A DNA stretch of 64,000 nucleotides from Parapedobacter deserti (GTDB lineage: Bacteria; Bacteroidota; Bacteroidia; Sphingobacteriales; Sphingobacteriaceae): assembly GCF_042646065.1 (NCBI RefSeq), contig NZ_JBHRTA010000037.1:1-64000 (forward strand), in the 5' to 3' direction. The notes beneath the pieces were generated by a model. The model was not told the DNA's origin, searched no databases, and saw only the letters and a program-made list of their open reading frames with translations. Positions 8,774 to 18,500 of the stretch are shown in pieces (the first letter of the stretch is position 1; every line of letters begins with the position of its first letter). The position numbers were made by a program, and so were the translations under genes.

Positions 8774-9499
8774 ATGCATCTATTATTCGCTGTGTTGTTT
8801 TCACCTCAGTTTTTTAAGCAAGATACCATCGCACAAGACCTGTTATCCTTCGGCACCAACAAAGTCATTCCAAGCGCGATTCAAAAGCAAGCGCTGATCG
8901 CATTGTCCCATTATCCAGAGTTAAAGAATGCCAATATTCAGTTTATTTTCAAGCCGGGACTGAAAGGCTCCATCATGGCCGCGAGGCCGGTGATTGGGTC
9001 GTTATTCAAAAGACGAGACAAGCGCTCCTACCAGATTCTGATCAATCCGGTCTTTAAGCTGGAACATGCGATTGAACCGATACGTCAAATACCAGACAGT
9101 GTGATGATCGGCTGGCTTGGCCATGAACTTGGCCACATTATGGACTATGAGCGCAGAAGCGTTTGGAGTTTGATGGGCTTCGGGATTTCTTATTGGCTGT
9201 CGAAAAAGTTCGTACGAAAAGCCGAACGCGCCGCCGATTCGTTTGCCATAAACGGCGGAATGGTAGACTACCTGTTGGCGACCAAAGCCTTTATTCTGGA
9301 TCATGCCGACCTGCCCCAGGCTTATAAAGATAAAATTGCCGCTTTATACCTTTCTCCAGACGAAATTATGGAGCTGGTTACCGAATTGGAGGGTGAAGAC
9401 CAGGAGAAACAGGGTGAACTGGTTGCCGAAGAAGAGGAGGTAATGCGCGAGGTCGAAGAAGAGCTGAAGAAGTTGCCACCGGAAAGAGGCAGCAGTTAG
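8774..9499 (+). CDS. HExxH metalloprotease-like protein
   Basis: The 241-aa protein has a zinc-binding HELGH at residues 117-121 and a downstream ERAAD (about 153-157) whose acidic residue would be the third ligand, the arrangement of M48-like gluzincins. A hydrophobic N-terminus (MHLLFAVLF) suggests export or anchoring, and the tail is very rich in Glu. The frame is open further upstream, but that sequence is Cys-rich and unlike a secreted protein start, so I use the ATG at 8774. It ends tail to tail with the next gene, overlapping by 4 bases. Protease activity is inferred from the motif, and the substrate is unknown. Confidence 0.75.
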   Translation: MHLLFAVLFSPQFFKQDTIAQDLLSFGTNKVIPSAIQKQALIALSHYPELKNANIQFIFKPGLKGSIMAARPVIGSLFKRRDKRSYQILINPVFKLEHAIEPIRQIPDSVMIGWLGHELGHIMDYERRSVWSLMGFGISYWLSKKFVRKAERAADSFAINGGMVDYLLATKAFILDHADLPQAYKDKIAALYLSPDEIMELVTELEGEDQEKQGELVAEEEEVMREVEEELKKLPPERGSS

Positions 9500-11022
9500 A
9501 CATAGGCCAGCTTTCCGATGAATGCTTCGAATTCCTTGAAGTCTTCTTCGCCCATCACACGCGGTATCTTCGTCTGGCCGCCCATCTTTTTGGTCTCACG
9601 GCTCCATTGGTAAAAATAGTCTGCCGGTACGACCTCCACCGCTATCCCTTTCAGCGCCTTACTGCGAGCAACTTTGTAATTCTTGTTACTCTCAGCTAGC
9701 TCGTTATCCAAGAATTCGGTGACCGCGGCCTGTTCGAGCGTCTTGTTCGTGCCAAGGTACCATTTGTTGATGTAGTCTTCTCCCTTCCGGATCGCCGCGA
9801 CAGTAAATTCCAGCACCTCAGCATCAAATCGCTCGCCCAGCTTTTTCATTGCGGCGTTCATCTGGTGTACCGAAAGCTGTTCGCCGACTACGTTGAGGAA
9901 GTGTTTTGTGCGGCCGGTGATGATGACTTCTGCACGATCCACATCGGTAATCATCACGGTATCGCCGATCATGTATCGCCACGCACCAGCTACGGTTGAA
10001 ATAAGCAGCACATACTGCACATTGGGCTGGGTATCCGCCAAAGTCAACACTTTGGCGTCTTGCCTGACGCATCCGTGTTCATCCATGTTTTCCGCTGTAA
10101 ATGGCACGAATTCGAAGAATACGCCGTTGTCCACAATCAACGCCATGGCTTGGGTGTCCGGCCGTTTCTGGGTGGCAAGGTATCCTTCAGACGCCAAGTA
10201 CGTATCGATAAAGATGAGCGGCTTGCTGGCCAGCGCTTCAAAGCTTTTCCGGTAGGGCTCAAATGCCACACCACCTGATGTATACACCTGCAGGTTTGGC
10301 CAGATATCATGGATGCTATCTACTTGGTTATAACGGAGAATTTCTTTGATCAACAGCTCGGACCACGACGGAATGCCGGTCATACTGCCGATATCCCATT
10401 TCGGTGCTTGCTTGGCGATTTTACGTACCCGTTCATCCCAGCTCTGGAGTGCGGCGATCCGCGAGCCTGGCTTATAGAACCGCCTGAACCACATCGGAAT
10501 GTTGGCCGCGCTGATGCCACTGATCTCCCCCTCCAAAAATTCACCATTGGGTTTCAAAGCCGTACTGCTTCCCAGCATCATGATCTGCTTTTCGAAAAAA
10601 TCGCCGGGAAGATCAAAATTCTTGAGGCTCAGGATCTGCTGGATGCCTGACCGCTTGATCGCATCGAGCATATCATCGGTAACCGGTATTGCCTTGCTGT
10701 TGCTGGTGGTACCGCTGCTCAGCGCAAAATAACGCTGTCCGCCCGGCCAGGTAACGTTGTGATAACCTTCGCGGACATATCGCCACCATTCGGCGTATAG
10801 TTTGTCATAATCGTATATCGGAACCGCTTGCTGAAAGGCTTTGACAGGGTCAGAACTGGCCAGAATCGCTTCAAAACCGTAGGTCTTTCCAAATACCGTA
10901 TATTTTGCTTTATCCAACAAATGTCGTAGCACCTTCAACTGAGCGTCCACCGGAGAGGGGTCGTCATGAATATATCCCGTTACATCTATTGCTCGTTTAA
11001 TTAGTTCACCGAAAATTGCCAT
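9496..11022 (-). CDS. GH3 auxin-responsive-promoter family protein
   Basis: The 508-aa protein belongs to the bacterial branch of the GH3 family, adenylate-forming enzymes related to plant acyl-acid amido synthetases. The ATP-binding motif FALSSGTTSNSKAIPV is at about 98-113. Other family marks are YTSGGVAFEPY, the hinge-region YMIGDTV and ITGRTKHFLNVVGEQL, and the length is normal. The function of bacterial members is not established; acyl activation or conjugation is the reasonable guess. Its neighbours are unrelated and it appears to be a single-gene unit. Confidence 0.85.
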   Translation of the reverse strand: MAIFGELIKRAIDVTGYIHDDPSPVDAQLKVLRHLLDKAKYTVFGKTYGFEAILASSDPVKAFQQAVPIYDYDKLYAEWWRYVREGYHNVTWPGGQRYFALSSGTTSNSKAIPVTDDMLDAIKRSGIQQILSLKNFDLPGDFFEKQIMMLGSSTALKPNGEFLEGEISGISAANIPMWFRRFYKPGSRIAALQSWDERVRKIAKQAPKWDIGSMTGIPSWSELLIKEILRYNQVDSIHDIWPNLQVYTSGGVAFEPYRKSFEALASKPLIFIDTYLASEGYLATQKRPDTQAMALIVDNGVFFEFVPFTAENMDEHGCVRQDAKVLTLADTQPNVQYVLLISTVAGAWRYMIGDTVMITDVDRAEVIITGRTKHFLNVVGEQLSVHQMNAAMKKLGERFDAEVLEFTVAAIRKGEDYINKWYLGTNKTLEQAAVTEFLDNELAESNKNYKVARSKALKGIAVEVVPADYFYQWSRETKKMGGQTKIPRVMGEEDFKEFEAFIGKLAYV

Positions 11023-11124
11023 CGTTGGTCCTATTGTTGTGAAGAAAACAGCGCAACTGTATTTTTGTTGGTCACATCCCCTACTTTTTAGTTAATTTAG
11101 CGTTTCGAAACAACAGATACTACC

Positions 11125-12537
11125 ATGCTGAGACTTCTATTTGTTCTGCTAGCCATATCCCTTCAACCGGCAGCTGCTCAACCATTAACACAAAAAATTG
11201 CTGCTGCTTACCGAGTTTTTGAAAGCCACGAAAGCCTTGCCAATGGAATGGCCTCGTTGGTCGTGATCAATGCAAATTCGGGCGGTCTTGTCTTCGCCAA
11301 AAATGAAAAACTGGGGATGGCACCGGCCTCCACGTTAAAAACCGTCACGTCGGCCGCTGCTTATCATGTCCTCGGCATGGACCATACATTTGAAACCACG
11401 TTAGGATACACCGGAAAAATAGACGCCTCGGGCACCTTGAAGGGCGATATCTTCATACGCGGCACGGGAGATCCGTCCCTGGGCAGCGACCGGTTCCCGC
11501 ACACCATAGATACCCTCTTGCTTGCCTCTTGGATAAAGGCGATACAGCACGCCGGCATCCGCAAGATTGAAGGAACGGTTGTCGCAGATGACAGGCTATA
11601 CAACGGGCAGATGGCACCCCGCGGATGGACATGGCAGGATATGGGCAACTATTATGGTGCCGGCGTATCGGCGCTCAACTGGAGGGAAAACGCGGTAGGT
11701 GTCAATTTCCTCCCTGGCAATGCTCCCGAAAAACCTACCGATGTTGTCAACACCACCGCAGACATCAGTTACCTTCGCTTGGTCAATGAGACGAAGACAG
11801 GAAACCGCGGCACAGGCGATCGGGTATATGCCTTTGCAGCACCTTATTCTTCGCGCATCTATCTCCGTGGCACCTATGGTATCGACCTGAGAAAGACAAT
11901 CTACCTCGCCTTGCCCGACGGTGCTTACGACGCCGCCTACCAACTGCACCGTGCTTTGGAACGCGCCGGCATCCAACAGACCAATACACCGACCACCGCA
12001 CACTTATTGCTACTTGCCGGAAGCGAAGTACCCAGTGGCGGCACCTTATTGCTCACTCACCGATCACCTAAGCTTGGCGAACTGGTTTACTGGTTCAACC
12101 AAAAAAGCATCAACTTATATGGCGAAGCATTGCTCAAGGCCATGGCATACAAACAAGAAGGCAAGACAGACACCCGCGATGCTGCGGAACTGCTGCGCGA
12201 CTTTTGGGCGGGAAAAGCCGGCATCGAACCGGGTGAACTTAAAATTATGGACGGCAGCGGCCTTTCGCCCGAGAACCGGGTGACCACCAACGCTCTTGCT
12301 CGAATCCTGGTCTCGGCGAAGAAAGAACCGTGGTTTGCAAGTTTTTTTGAGAGCCTCCCCACCTACAACGGCATGAAGATGAAAAGTGGGACTATTGGCG
12401 GTGTACTGGGATATGCCGGATACCAAACCGCTAGCGACGGAACTCCACTTGTTTTTGCATTGTTAGTGAATAATTACCAAGGGCCGGCAACCCCGATGCG
12501 GCAACGCATGTTCCGGTTGTTGGACACGCTTAAATAA
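11125..12537 (+). CDS. dacB: D-alanyl-D-alanine carboxypeptidase/endopeptidase (PBP4)
   Basis: This low-molecular-mass penicillin-binding protein of family S13 trims or cleaves peptidoglycan cross-links in the periplasm. A signal peptide covers about residues 1-18 (cut after AAA-Q). The three penicillin-binding motifs are all present: STLK at S69-K72, SIN at 328-330 and KSGT at 420-423. The insertion domain typical of PBP4 lies between the first two motifs. The length of 470 aa is normal. Confidence 0.93.
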   Translation: MLRLLFVLLAISLQPAAAQPLTQKIAAAYRVFESHESLANGMASLVVINANSGGLVFAKNEKLGMAPASTLKTVTSAAAYHVLGMDHTFETTLGYTGKIDASGTLKGDIFIRGTGDPSLGSDRFPHTIDTLLLASWIKAIQHAGIRKIEGTVVADDRLYNGQMAPRGWTWQDMGNYYGAGVSALNWRENAVGVNFLPGNAPEKPTDVVNTTADISYLRLVNETKTGNRGTGDRVYAFAAPYSSRIYLRGTYGIDLRKTIYLALPDGAYDAAYQLHRALERAGIQQTNTPTTAHLLLLAGSEVPSGGTLLLTHRSPKLGELVYWFNQKSINLYGEALLKAMAYKQEGKTDTRDAAELLRDFWAGKAGIEPGELKIMDGSGLSPENRVTTNALARILVSAKKEPWFASFFESLPTYNGMKMKSGTIGGVLGYAGYQTASDGTPLVFALLVNNYQGPATPMRQRMFRLLDTLK

Positions 12538-12586
12538 GCAATACGCTTGATCTTTGTTCTTTTCATCTTTCTTCATCATAAAGTAT

Positions 12587-12594
12587 TACCTTTG
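12587..12594 (+). promoter_or_regulatory. -7 element upstream of malic enzyme
   Basis: TACCTTTG matches TAnnTTTG 34 bases before the malic enzyme ATG. No clear TTTG stands at the proper distance upstream, so only the -7 half is supported. Confidence 0.45.
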
Positions 12595-12627
12595 CACCGC
12601 ATTGCTGCTGCAAAAACCACTTGAGAA

Positions 12628-14922
12628 ATGAGTAAAACGAATCGTAAGCAAGATGCCTTGGACTACCATGCTAACGGAAGGCCGGGCAAAATTGCAGTTG
12701 TACCAACAAAACCGACACATTCACAGCGCGATTTATCATTGGCTTACTCACCGGGAGTGGCCGAACCGTGCCTACAAATTGCTGAAAACAAAGAGTATGC
12801 GTATAAATATACAGCAAAAGGCAATCTGGTAGCCGTCATCAGCAACGGCACAGCGGTGTTGGGACTCGGAGATATCGGTCCGGAGGCCAGCAAACCGGTC
12901 ATGGAAGGCAAGGGTTTGCTTTTTAAAATTTTTGCAGACATTGATGTATTTGACATCGAGTTGGACACCAAAAATGTCGATGAGTTTGTACGGATTGTCA
13001 AATGCCTCGAACCCACCTTCGGAGGAGTTAACCTGGAAGATATTAAGGCCCCTGAGTGCTTTGAAATCGAACGAAGGTTAAAAGAAGAGTTGAACATCCC
13101 TGTGATGCATGACGACCAGCATGGAACGGCCATCATATCGGGTGCCGCACTTGTTAACGCATGCACACTGCAGAAAAAGAAACTGGAAAAGGTAAAGATC
13201 GTCGTCAACGGCGCCGGTGCTGCCGCTATCTCGTGTACGCGGATGTACGTGGCGTTGGGCGCCCGAAAGGAAAACATCGTTATGCTGGATAGCAAGGGAT
13301 GTATCCGCCATGACCGCCCCAATCTCGACGCCACCAAAGCCGAGTTTGCCACCGATCAACCCATAGAAACCCTGGAAGAAGCGCTGAAAGGTGCCGACGT
13401 ATTCATTGGCCTTTCCATCGCGGATGTCGTAACACCGGAAATGCTCATGAGCATGGCGAAAAATCCCATCGTATTTGCTATGGCCAATCCTGATCCGGAG
13501 ATAGCCTATCCGCTGGCCATAAAAACACGCAAAGACGTCATCATGGCTACCGGGCGTTCGGATTATCCCAATCAGGTCAATAATGTTTTGGGGTTTCCCT
13601 ACATTTTCCGCGGGGCATTGGATGTACGTGCCACTGCGATTAACGAGGAGATGAAAATTGCCGCGGTAAAGGCAATCGCCGAGCTTGCTAAAAAGCCCGT
13701 TCCTGAAGCCGTGAACCAAGCATACAATACACAGAACCTAAAATTTGGACCAACGTATATCATTCCTAAGCCAACCGATCCGCGGCTGATCACCGAAGTG
13801 GCGCCAGCGGTTGCAAGAGCGGCAATCGATTCGGGGGTAGCACGAAAGGAGATTGCAGACTGGGAGAAATATGCAGAAGAATTGCGTCACCGCTTAGGAC
13901 AGGACGATCGCATAATGCGTGACCTGACTGAGGCGGCTAAGCTGAATCCAAAACGTGTGGTGTTTGCTGAAGCGGACAATTACAAGACACTTCGCGCAGC
14001 TCAGATTGTCAAAGAAGAAGGAGTGGCCATTCCAATATTGTTGGGTAACAAAAAGAAAATACAGCAACTAATTGACGAAAACCTACTGGAATTGCACGAT
14101 GTGTCTATCATTGACCCTTTAGAGGAAAATGGGAGCGAACGTTTCCAGAACTATGTCAATTTCTTATATGCCAAACGCCAGCGACGGGGAATTTCTTTTT
14201 TAGATGCTCGGAAGTTGATGCTGGACAGAAATTATTTTGGGGCTAGCATGGTTCAGTTCGGTGAAGCCGACACGCTCATTTCCGGCATGACCAAAAACTA
14301 TGCGACCACGATCAGACCGGCTTTGCACGTTATCGGCACTCAGCCGGGAAGCAAGATTGCCGGCATGTACATGATGCTGACCGCCAAAGGCCCCGTATTC
14401 TTCGGTGATACCACCGTCAATGCGAACCCTTCCGTAGAGGAATTGGTGGATATCACGCTGCTACTGCACAACGCGGTTAAGAAAATGAACATATCCCCGC
14501 GTATTTCACTCCTTTCCTATTCTAACTTCGGATCGAACGACGGCGATGTTCCGATAAAGGTACGTGAAGCGGTGCGTATCCTTCATAAGCACCATCCTGA
14601 TATTCTCGTTGATGGTGAAATGCAGGCTAACTTCGCGATGAACAGCGACTTGCTCGCTTCGAACTTTCCGTTCAGCACATTGAACGGAAGTCCGGCTAAC
14701 ACGCTGGTGTTTCCGAACCTTGAGTCTGGTAATATCGCTTACAAGCTACTCCAAGAGATCGGCAATGCAGAAGCTGTCGGACCAATACTACTGGGCATGA
14801 ACAAGCCAGTACATGTGCTGCAATTGGATAGTTCGGTTCGTGAAATTGTCAACATGGTTACCATTGCAGTGGTTGATGTGCAATCAAGGGAGACAGAAAC
14901 CTTCGGTCGCAAAAAGAAGTGA
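12628..14922 (+). CDS. maeB: NADP-dependent malic enzyme with phosphotransacetylase-like domain
   Basis: It oxidatively decarboxylates malate to pyruvate, yielding NADPH. The 764-aa MaeB-type fusion has a malic enzyme domain at about 1-430 (AYSPGVAEPCLQI, the metal-site LEDIKAPECFEIE, MHDDQHGTA, and the nucleotide-binding loop VNGAGAAA). A phosphate acetyl/butyryltransferase-like domain at about 435-760 in this fusion type is usually regulatory. The ruvA gene starts 10 bases after its stop, so the two are probably co-transcribed. Confidence 0.94.
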   Translation: MSKTNRKQDALDYHANGRPGKIAVVPTKPTHSQRDLSLAYSPGVAEPCLQIAENKEYAYKYTAKGNLVAVISNGTAVLGLGDIGPEASKPVMEGKGLLFKIFADIDVFDIELDTKNVDEFVRIVKCLEPTFGGVNLEDIKAPECFEIERRLKEELNIPVMHDDQHGTAIISGAALVNACTLQKKKLEKVKIVVNGAGAAAISCTRMYVALGARKENIVMLDSKGCIRHDRPNLDATKAEFATDQPIETLEEALKGADVFIGLSIADVVTPEMLMSMAKNPIVFAMANPDPEIAYPLAIKTRKDVIMATGRSDYPNQVNNVLGFPYIFRGALDVRATAINEEMKIAAVKAIAELAKKPVPEAVNQAYNTQNLKFGPTYIIPKPTDPRLITEVAPAVARAAIDSGVARKEIADWEKYAEELRHRLGQDDRIMRDLTEAAKLNPKRVVFAEADNYKTLRAAQIVKEEGVAIPILLGNKKKIQQLIDENLLELHDVSIIDPLEENGSERFQNYVNFLYAKRQRRGISFLDARKLMLDRNYFGASMVQFGEADTLISGMTKNYATTIRPALHVIGTQPGSKIAGMYMMLTAKGPVFFGDTTVNANPSVEELVDITLLLHNAVKKMNISPRISLLSYSNFGSNDGDVPIKVREAVRILHKHHPDILVDGEMQANFAMNSDLLASNFPFSTLNGSPANTLVFPNLESGNIAYKLLQEIGNAEAVGPILLGMNKPVHVLQLDSSVREIVNMVTIAVVDVQSRETETFGRKKK

Positions 14923-14931
14923 TATACAGCC

Positions 14932-15513
14932 ATGTATGAGTACCTGAACGGCAGATTAGTTTTCAAGGCGCCTACACACGTTGTGCTTGATGTAGGCGGC
15001 ATCGGTTATCGTATACACATTTCGTTGCATACCTATTCGCAAATTCAGGACAACGAGCCATGCAAGCTGTACGTCAGCTTCCAGGTTAAAGAAGATGCGC
15101 ATACACTATATGGATTTGCTGAAGAAGGTGAACGTCGTCTGTTCGAGCACCTGATTTCGGTGTCGGGGATTGGCCCTAACACTGGCAGGATGATACTCTC
15201 ATCGATTACGCCGGACGAAATCCAGTCGGCTATCATCAACGGAAACGTGCCGATGATACAGCGTATCAAGGGTATCGGTCCCAAAACAGCCCAACGCTTA
15301 GTGCTGGAACTGCAAGACAAGCTCAAAAAGCAAGGACCGGATTCGCTCATCAGTATCCAGAGACAGCAAAGCGTACCTGAGGAGGCGCTTACTGCGTTAG
15401 TCATGCTGGGATTTGTACGTGTCCAAGCGGAAAAAGTACTGACTGCCATCTCACAGGCGAACCCCGATCTGACCGTGGAAGCGCTCATTAAAGAAGCCCT
15501 TAAAAAACTATGA
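14932..15513 (+). CDS. ruvA: Holliday junction branch migration protein RuvA
   Basis: RuvA binds four-way DNA junctions and recruits the RuvB motor. The 193-aa protein begins MYEYLNGRLVFKAPTHVVLD (OB-fold domain, about 1-63). Two helix-hairpin-helix motifs follow (LISVSGIGPNTG and IQRIKGIGPKTAQRLVLEL), then the C-terminal RuvB-binding domain. It sits between maeB and sprA, an order also found in other Bacteroidota. RuvB and RuvC are not in the window. Confidence 0.96.
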   Translation: MYEYLNGRLVFKAPTHVVLDVGGIGYRIHISLHTYSQIQDNEPCKLYVSFQVKEDAHTLYGFAEEGERRLFEHLISVSGIGPNTGRMILSSITPDEIQSAIINGNVPMIQRIKGIGPKTAQRLVLELQDKLKKQGPDSLISIQRQQSVPEEALTALVMLGFVRVQAEKVLTAISQANPDLTVEALIKEALKKL

Positions 15514-15566
15514 TGAATTTTATATAAATTGGCTCCGGGATTAATCTGCTATTAAGTCTACCTAGT

Positions 15567-18500
15567 TTGAAAAGCACAATAACGTTTCGCCTATTTTTGC
15601 TCCTCTTGCCTTTTTTTCCGGCTATTGCAGGCACTCTTGCCGCGCAGACGCCCGCTGATTCGGTGAAGCGCGATAGCGTAAAGCTCCGGTATCCGCTAAA
15701 AGACTTACCTTTTCTCAATCTATATCAGAAAAAGGGTGCACTCGATTTAGGCCTTCCTTCAAACATCGACCGCGAGGTTATTTTCGATCCACTGACCAGG
15801 CAGTATATCATCCGAGAAAAATTGGGGAGCCGCTTATACCGTCCTCCCCAATACATGACCATCGATGAGTATCAGCAGTACGAAAGCAACCTGTTAAAGC
15901 GAAATTATTGGCGGGAACTTTCGGACAAGCAACTATCCGATTACCGGCAAGATCGGCTGATACCGACTATTTATGTGCAGAGTGAGGCTTTTGAAAAGAT
16001 TTTCGGCGGAAATACCATTGATATCATCCCCCGCGGGAGTGCTGACGTCAGCATAATGGCGCAGCATAACAAGAATGCTAACCCCATGTTCAATGAACGG
16101 CAACGCCGGCAGTGGGGTTTCGACTTTGACCAGCGTATACAGATGAATTTGACCGGCCAGATCGGCGAAAGACTTAAGCTGACCACTAACTACAATACAG
16201 AAGCTCAATTTGACTTTGAAAACCAAATCCGCCTCGACTACACCGGCAAAGACGACGACATCATTAAACGGATTGAACTGGGCAATGTGAGCATGCCGCT
16301 CAACACTACCTTGATCAGTGGCACCCAAGCCCTGTTCGGGTTAAAGACCCAGCTCCAATTCGGGCGGTTGAATGTGACGGGGATCTTCTCCCAACAACGT
16401 TCGCAACAACGGGAAATCACCATTAAGAATGGGGCGCAGGAAAGCGAATTTGCATTAAAGGCAGACGAGTATGAAGACAACCAGCACTATTTTCTGGCGC
16501 AATATTTCAGGGAGAACTTCAACCGCGCCATGTCCCTGGCACCGATTCTCACAACGGATGTAAACATCACGCAGATTGAAGTCTGGATCAGCAACCGCAG
16601 CAATTCGGTGAATGATTCCAGGGACGTACTGGCGCTAATGGATCTGGGGGAATACGCGCCTTACAATACGGCGCAAATTACCCCTGGTAGCTCCCGCTAT
16701 CCCTCTACGGGCATTCCGGGCGAACTGAGCCCTCAGGTGTCTAATAACCTGATGCAGCAACTCACTATATTCGACAACACGTTTAGGGAAACGCAATCTA
16801 ATGCCATACAGCGGTTTTTTGCGGCAACCGGCCGCAACGATAACTACGCCAAACTCACCTATGCCCGTAAGCTCCGCGAAGGCACAGAATACACAGTAAA
16901 CCGGCGGCTGGGCTTTATCTCGCTCAACATGCCGCTAAACAATGACCAAGTGTTGGCCGTGGCTTATCGGTATACCGCCGGCGGACGGGAATACCAAGTG
17001 GGCGAATTTTCTACCGATGTGCCCGTAACGCCGTCGCAACCCACCATGCTGGTAGCCAAGCTGCTGAAAAATGAAATCCTGAAAACCAATCTGCCTATAT
17101 GGGATCTGATGATGAAAAACATCTATTCGATCGGCGCATATGGTGTAGGCCAGCACAACTTCCGGTTCAACATCTTCCGTATTGAAGATGAAAGCGGCGT
17201 GGAACGCCCTGTCATGTACGAAGGACAGCGTACACAAAACAAACTGTGGATACAGCTAACTGGTCTGGACCGCCTCAACCCTCAGAATGCCCAGCAACCC
17301 GATGGTTTCTTCGACTTCCTGCCTGGTATTACCATTGACCCCGAGCGCGGACGGGTCATGTTCCCGCTGGTCGAGCCGTTTGGCAGTGACCTCGCCAGCC
17401 AATTTGTGCCGGGCGCAGAGCAGGCCCTGATAGAGAAATATACGTTTCAAGCATTGTACGACTCTACTAAAGTGCTTGCCCAGCAGTACTTCCCAAACCA
17501 AAACCGCTACCTCATTAAAGGTTCTTACGAATCAGAAGTGGGCACGGAATTTCAGTTAGGCGCTATCAATGTGCCGCGCGGATCGGTACAGGTGTTTGCT
17601 GGTCCAGCCCCACTTCAGGAAGGCGTGGATTTCATGGTAGACTATGATATCGGCAGGGTGCGTATTCTCAATCAAGCGCTGTTGCAGTCGGGACAGCCGA
17701 TCCGCATCAAGATGGAAAACAACCAGCTGTTTGGTTTACAGCAGCGAACCATGTTGGGAGGTCGGCTCGACTACCTGGTAAACGACAAGCTGCAACTGGG
17801 CGGAACCATCATGAACTTGACTGAGAGGCCCCTTACCCAAAAAGTAAATATCGGAGAAGAACCGATTTCCAACACGATGTGGGGGCTGGATCTCGCGTAT
17901 AACTCCCCTTCACGGTGGCTTACCCGTATGGTGGACAAAATCCCGTTCCTTGACACCAAAGAGCCGTCATCCATCTCTTTCTATGGAGAGTTTGCGCAGC
18001 TATTGCCGGGTCACCCGCGCGCGTTGAATTTCGCCGGCACGCGAAGCGGAATTACCTATATCGACGATTTCGAAAACAGCCGTTCGTTTATCGACATCAA
18101 GGGCGCGTTTACGTGGCACCTATCCGGTACGCCGCAGCTCTTCCCCGAATCGCAGCTGATGGACGACCTTCAATATGGTTTTAACCGTGCACGATTGGCG
18201 TTCTACAACATCGACCCGATATTTTACCGAAACATCAACCTCACCCCGCAGCACATCCGGAACGACGCCAACGAACTGTCCAACCACCGTGTCCGTGAGG
18301 TGCTAGAACAAGAGGTATTCCCCTACCGGGAATCGACCACTGGACTGCCTATCTTCCTCTCTACGCTAGATCTCGCGTTCTACCCTACCGTCCGTGGACC
18401 ATACAATTATACGACTACCGGCGTCAACCCGGACGGTACATTGGCCAATCCACGCAGCCGGTGGGGCGGCATGTTCCGCAAGATTGATGCGCCCGATTTC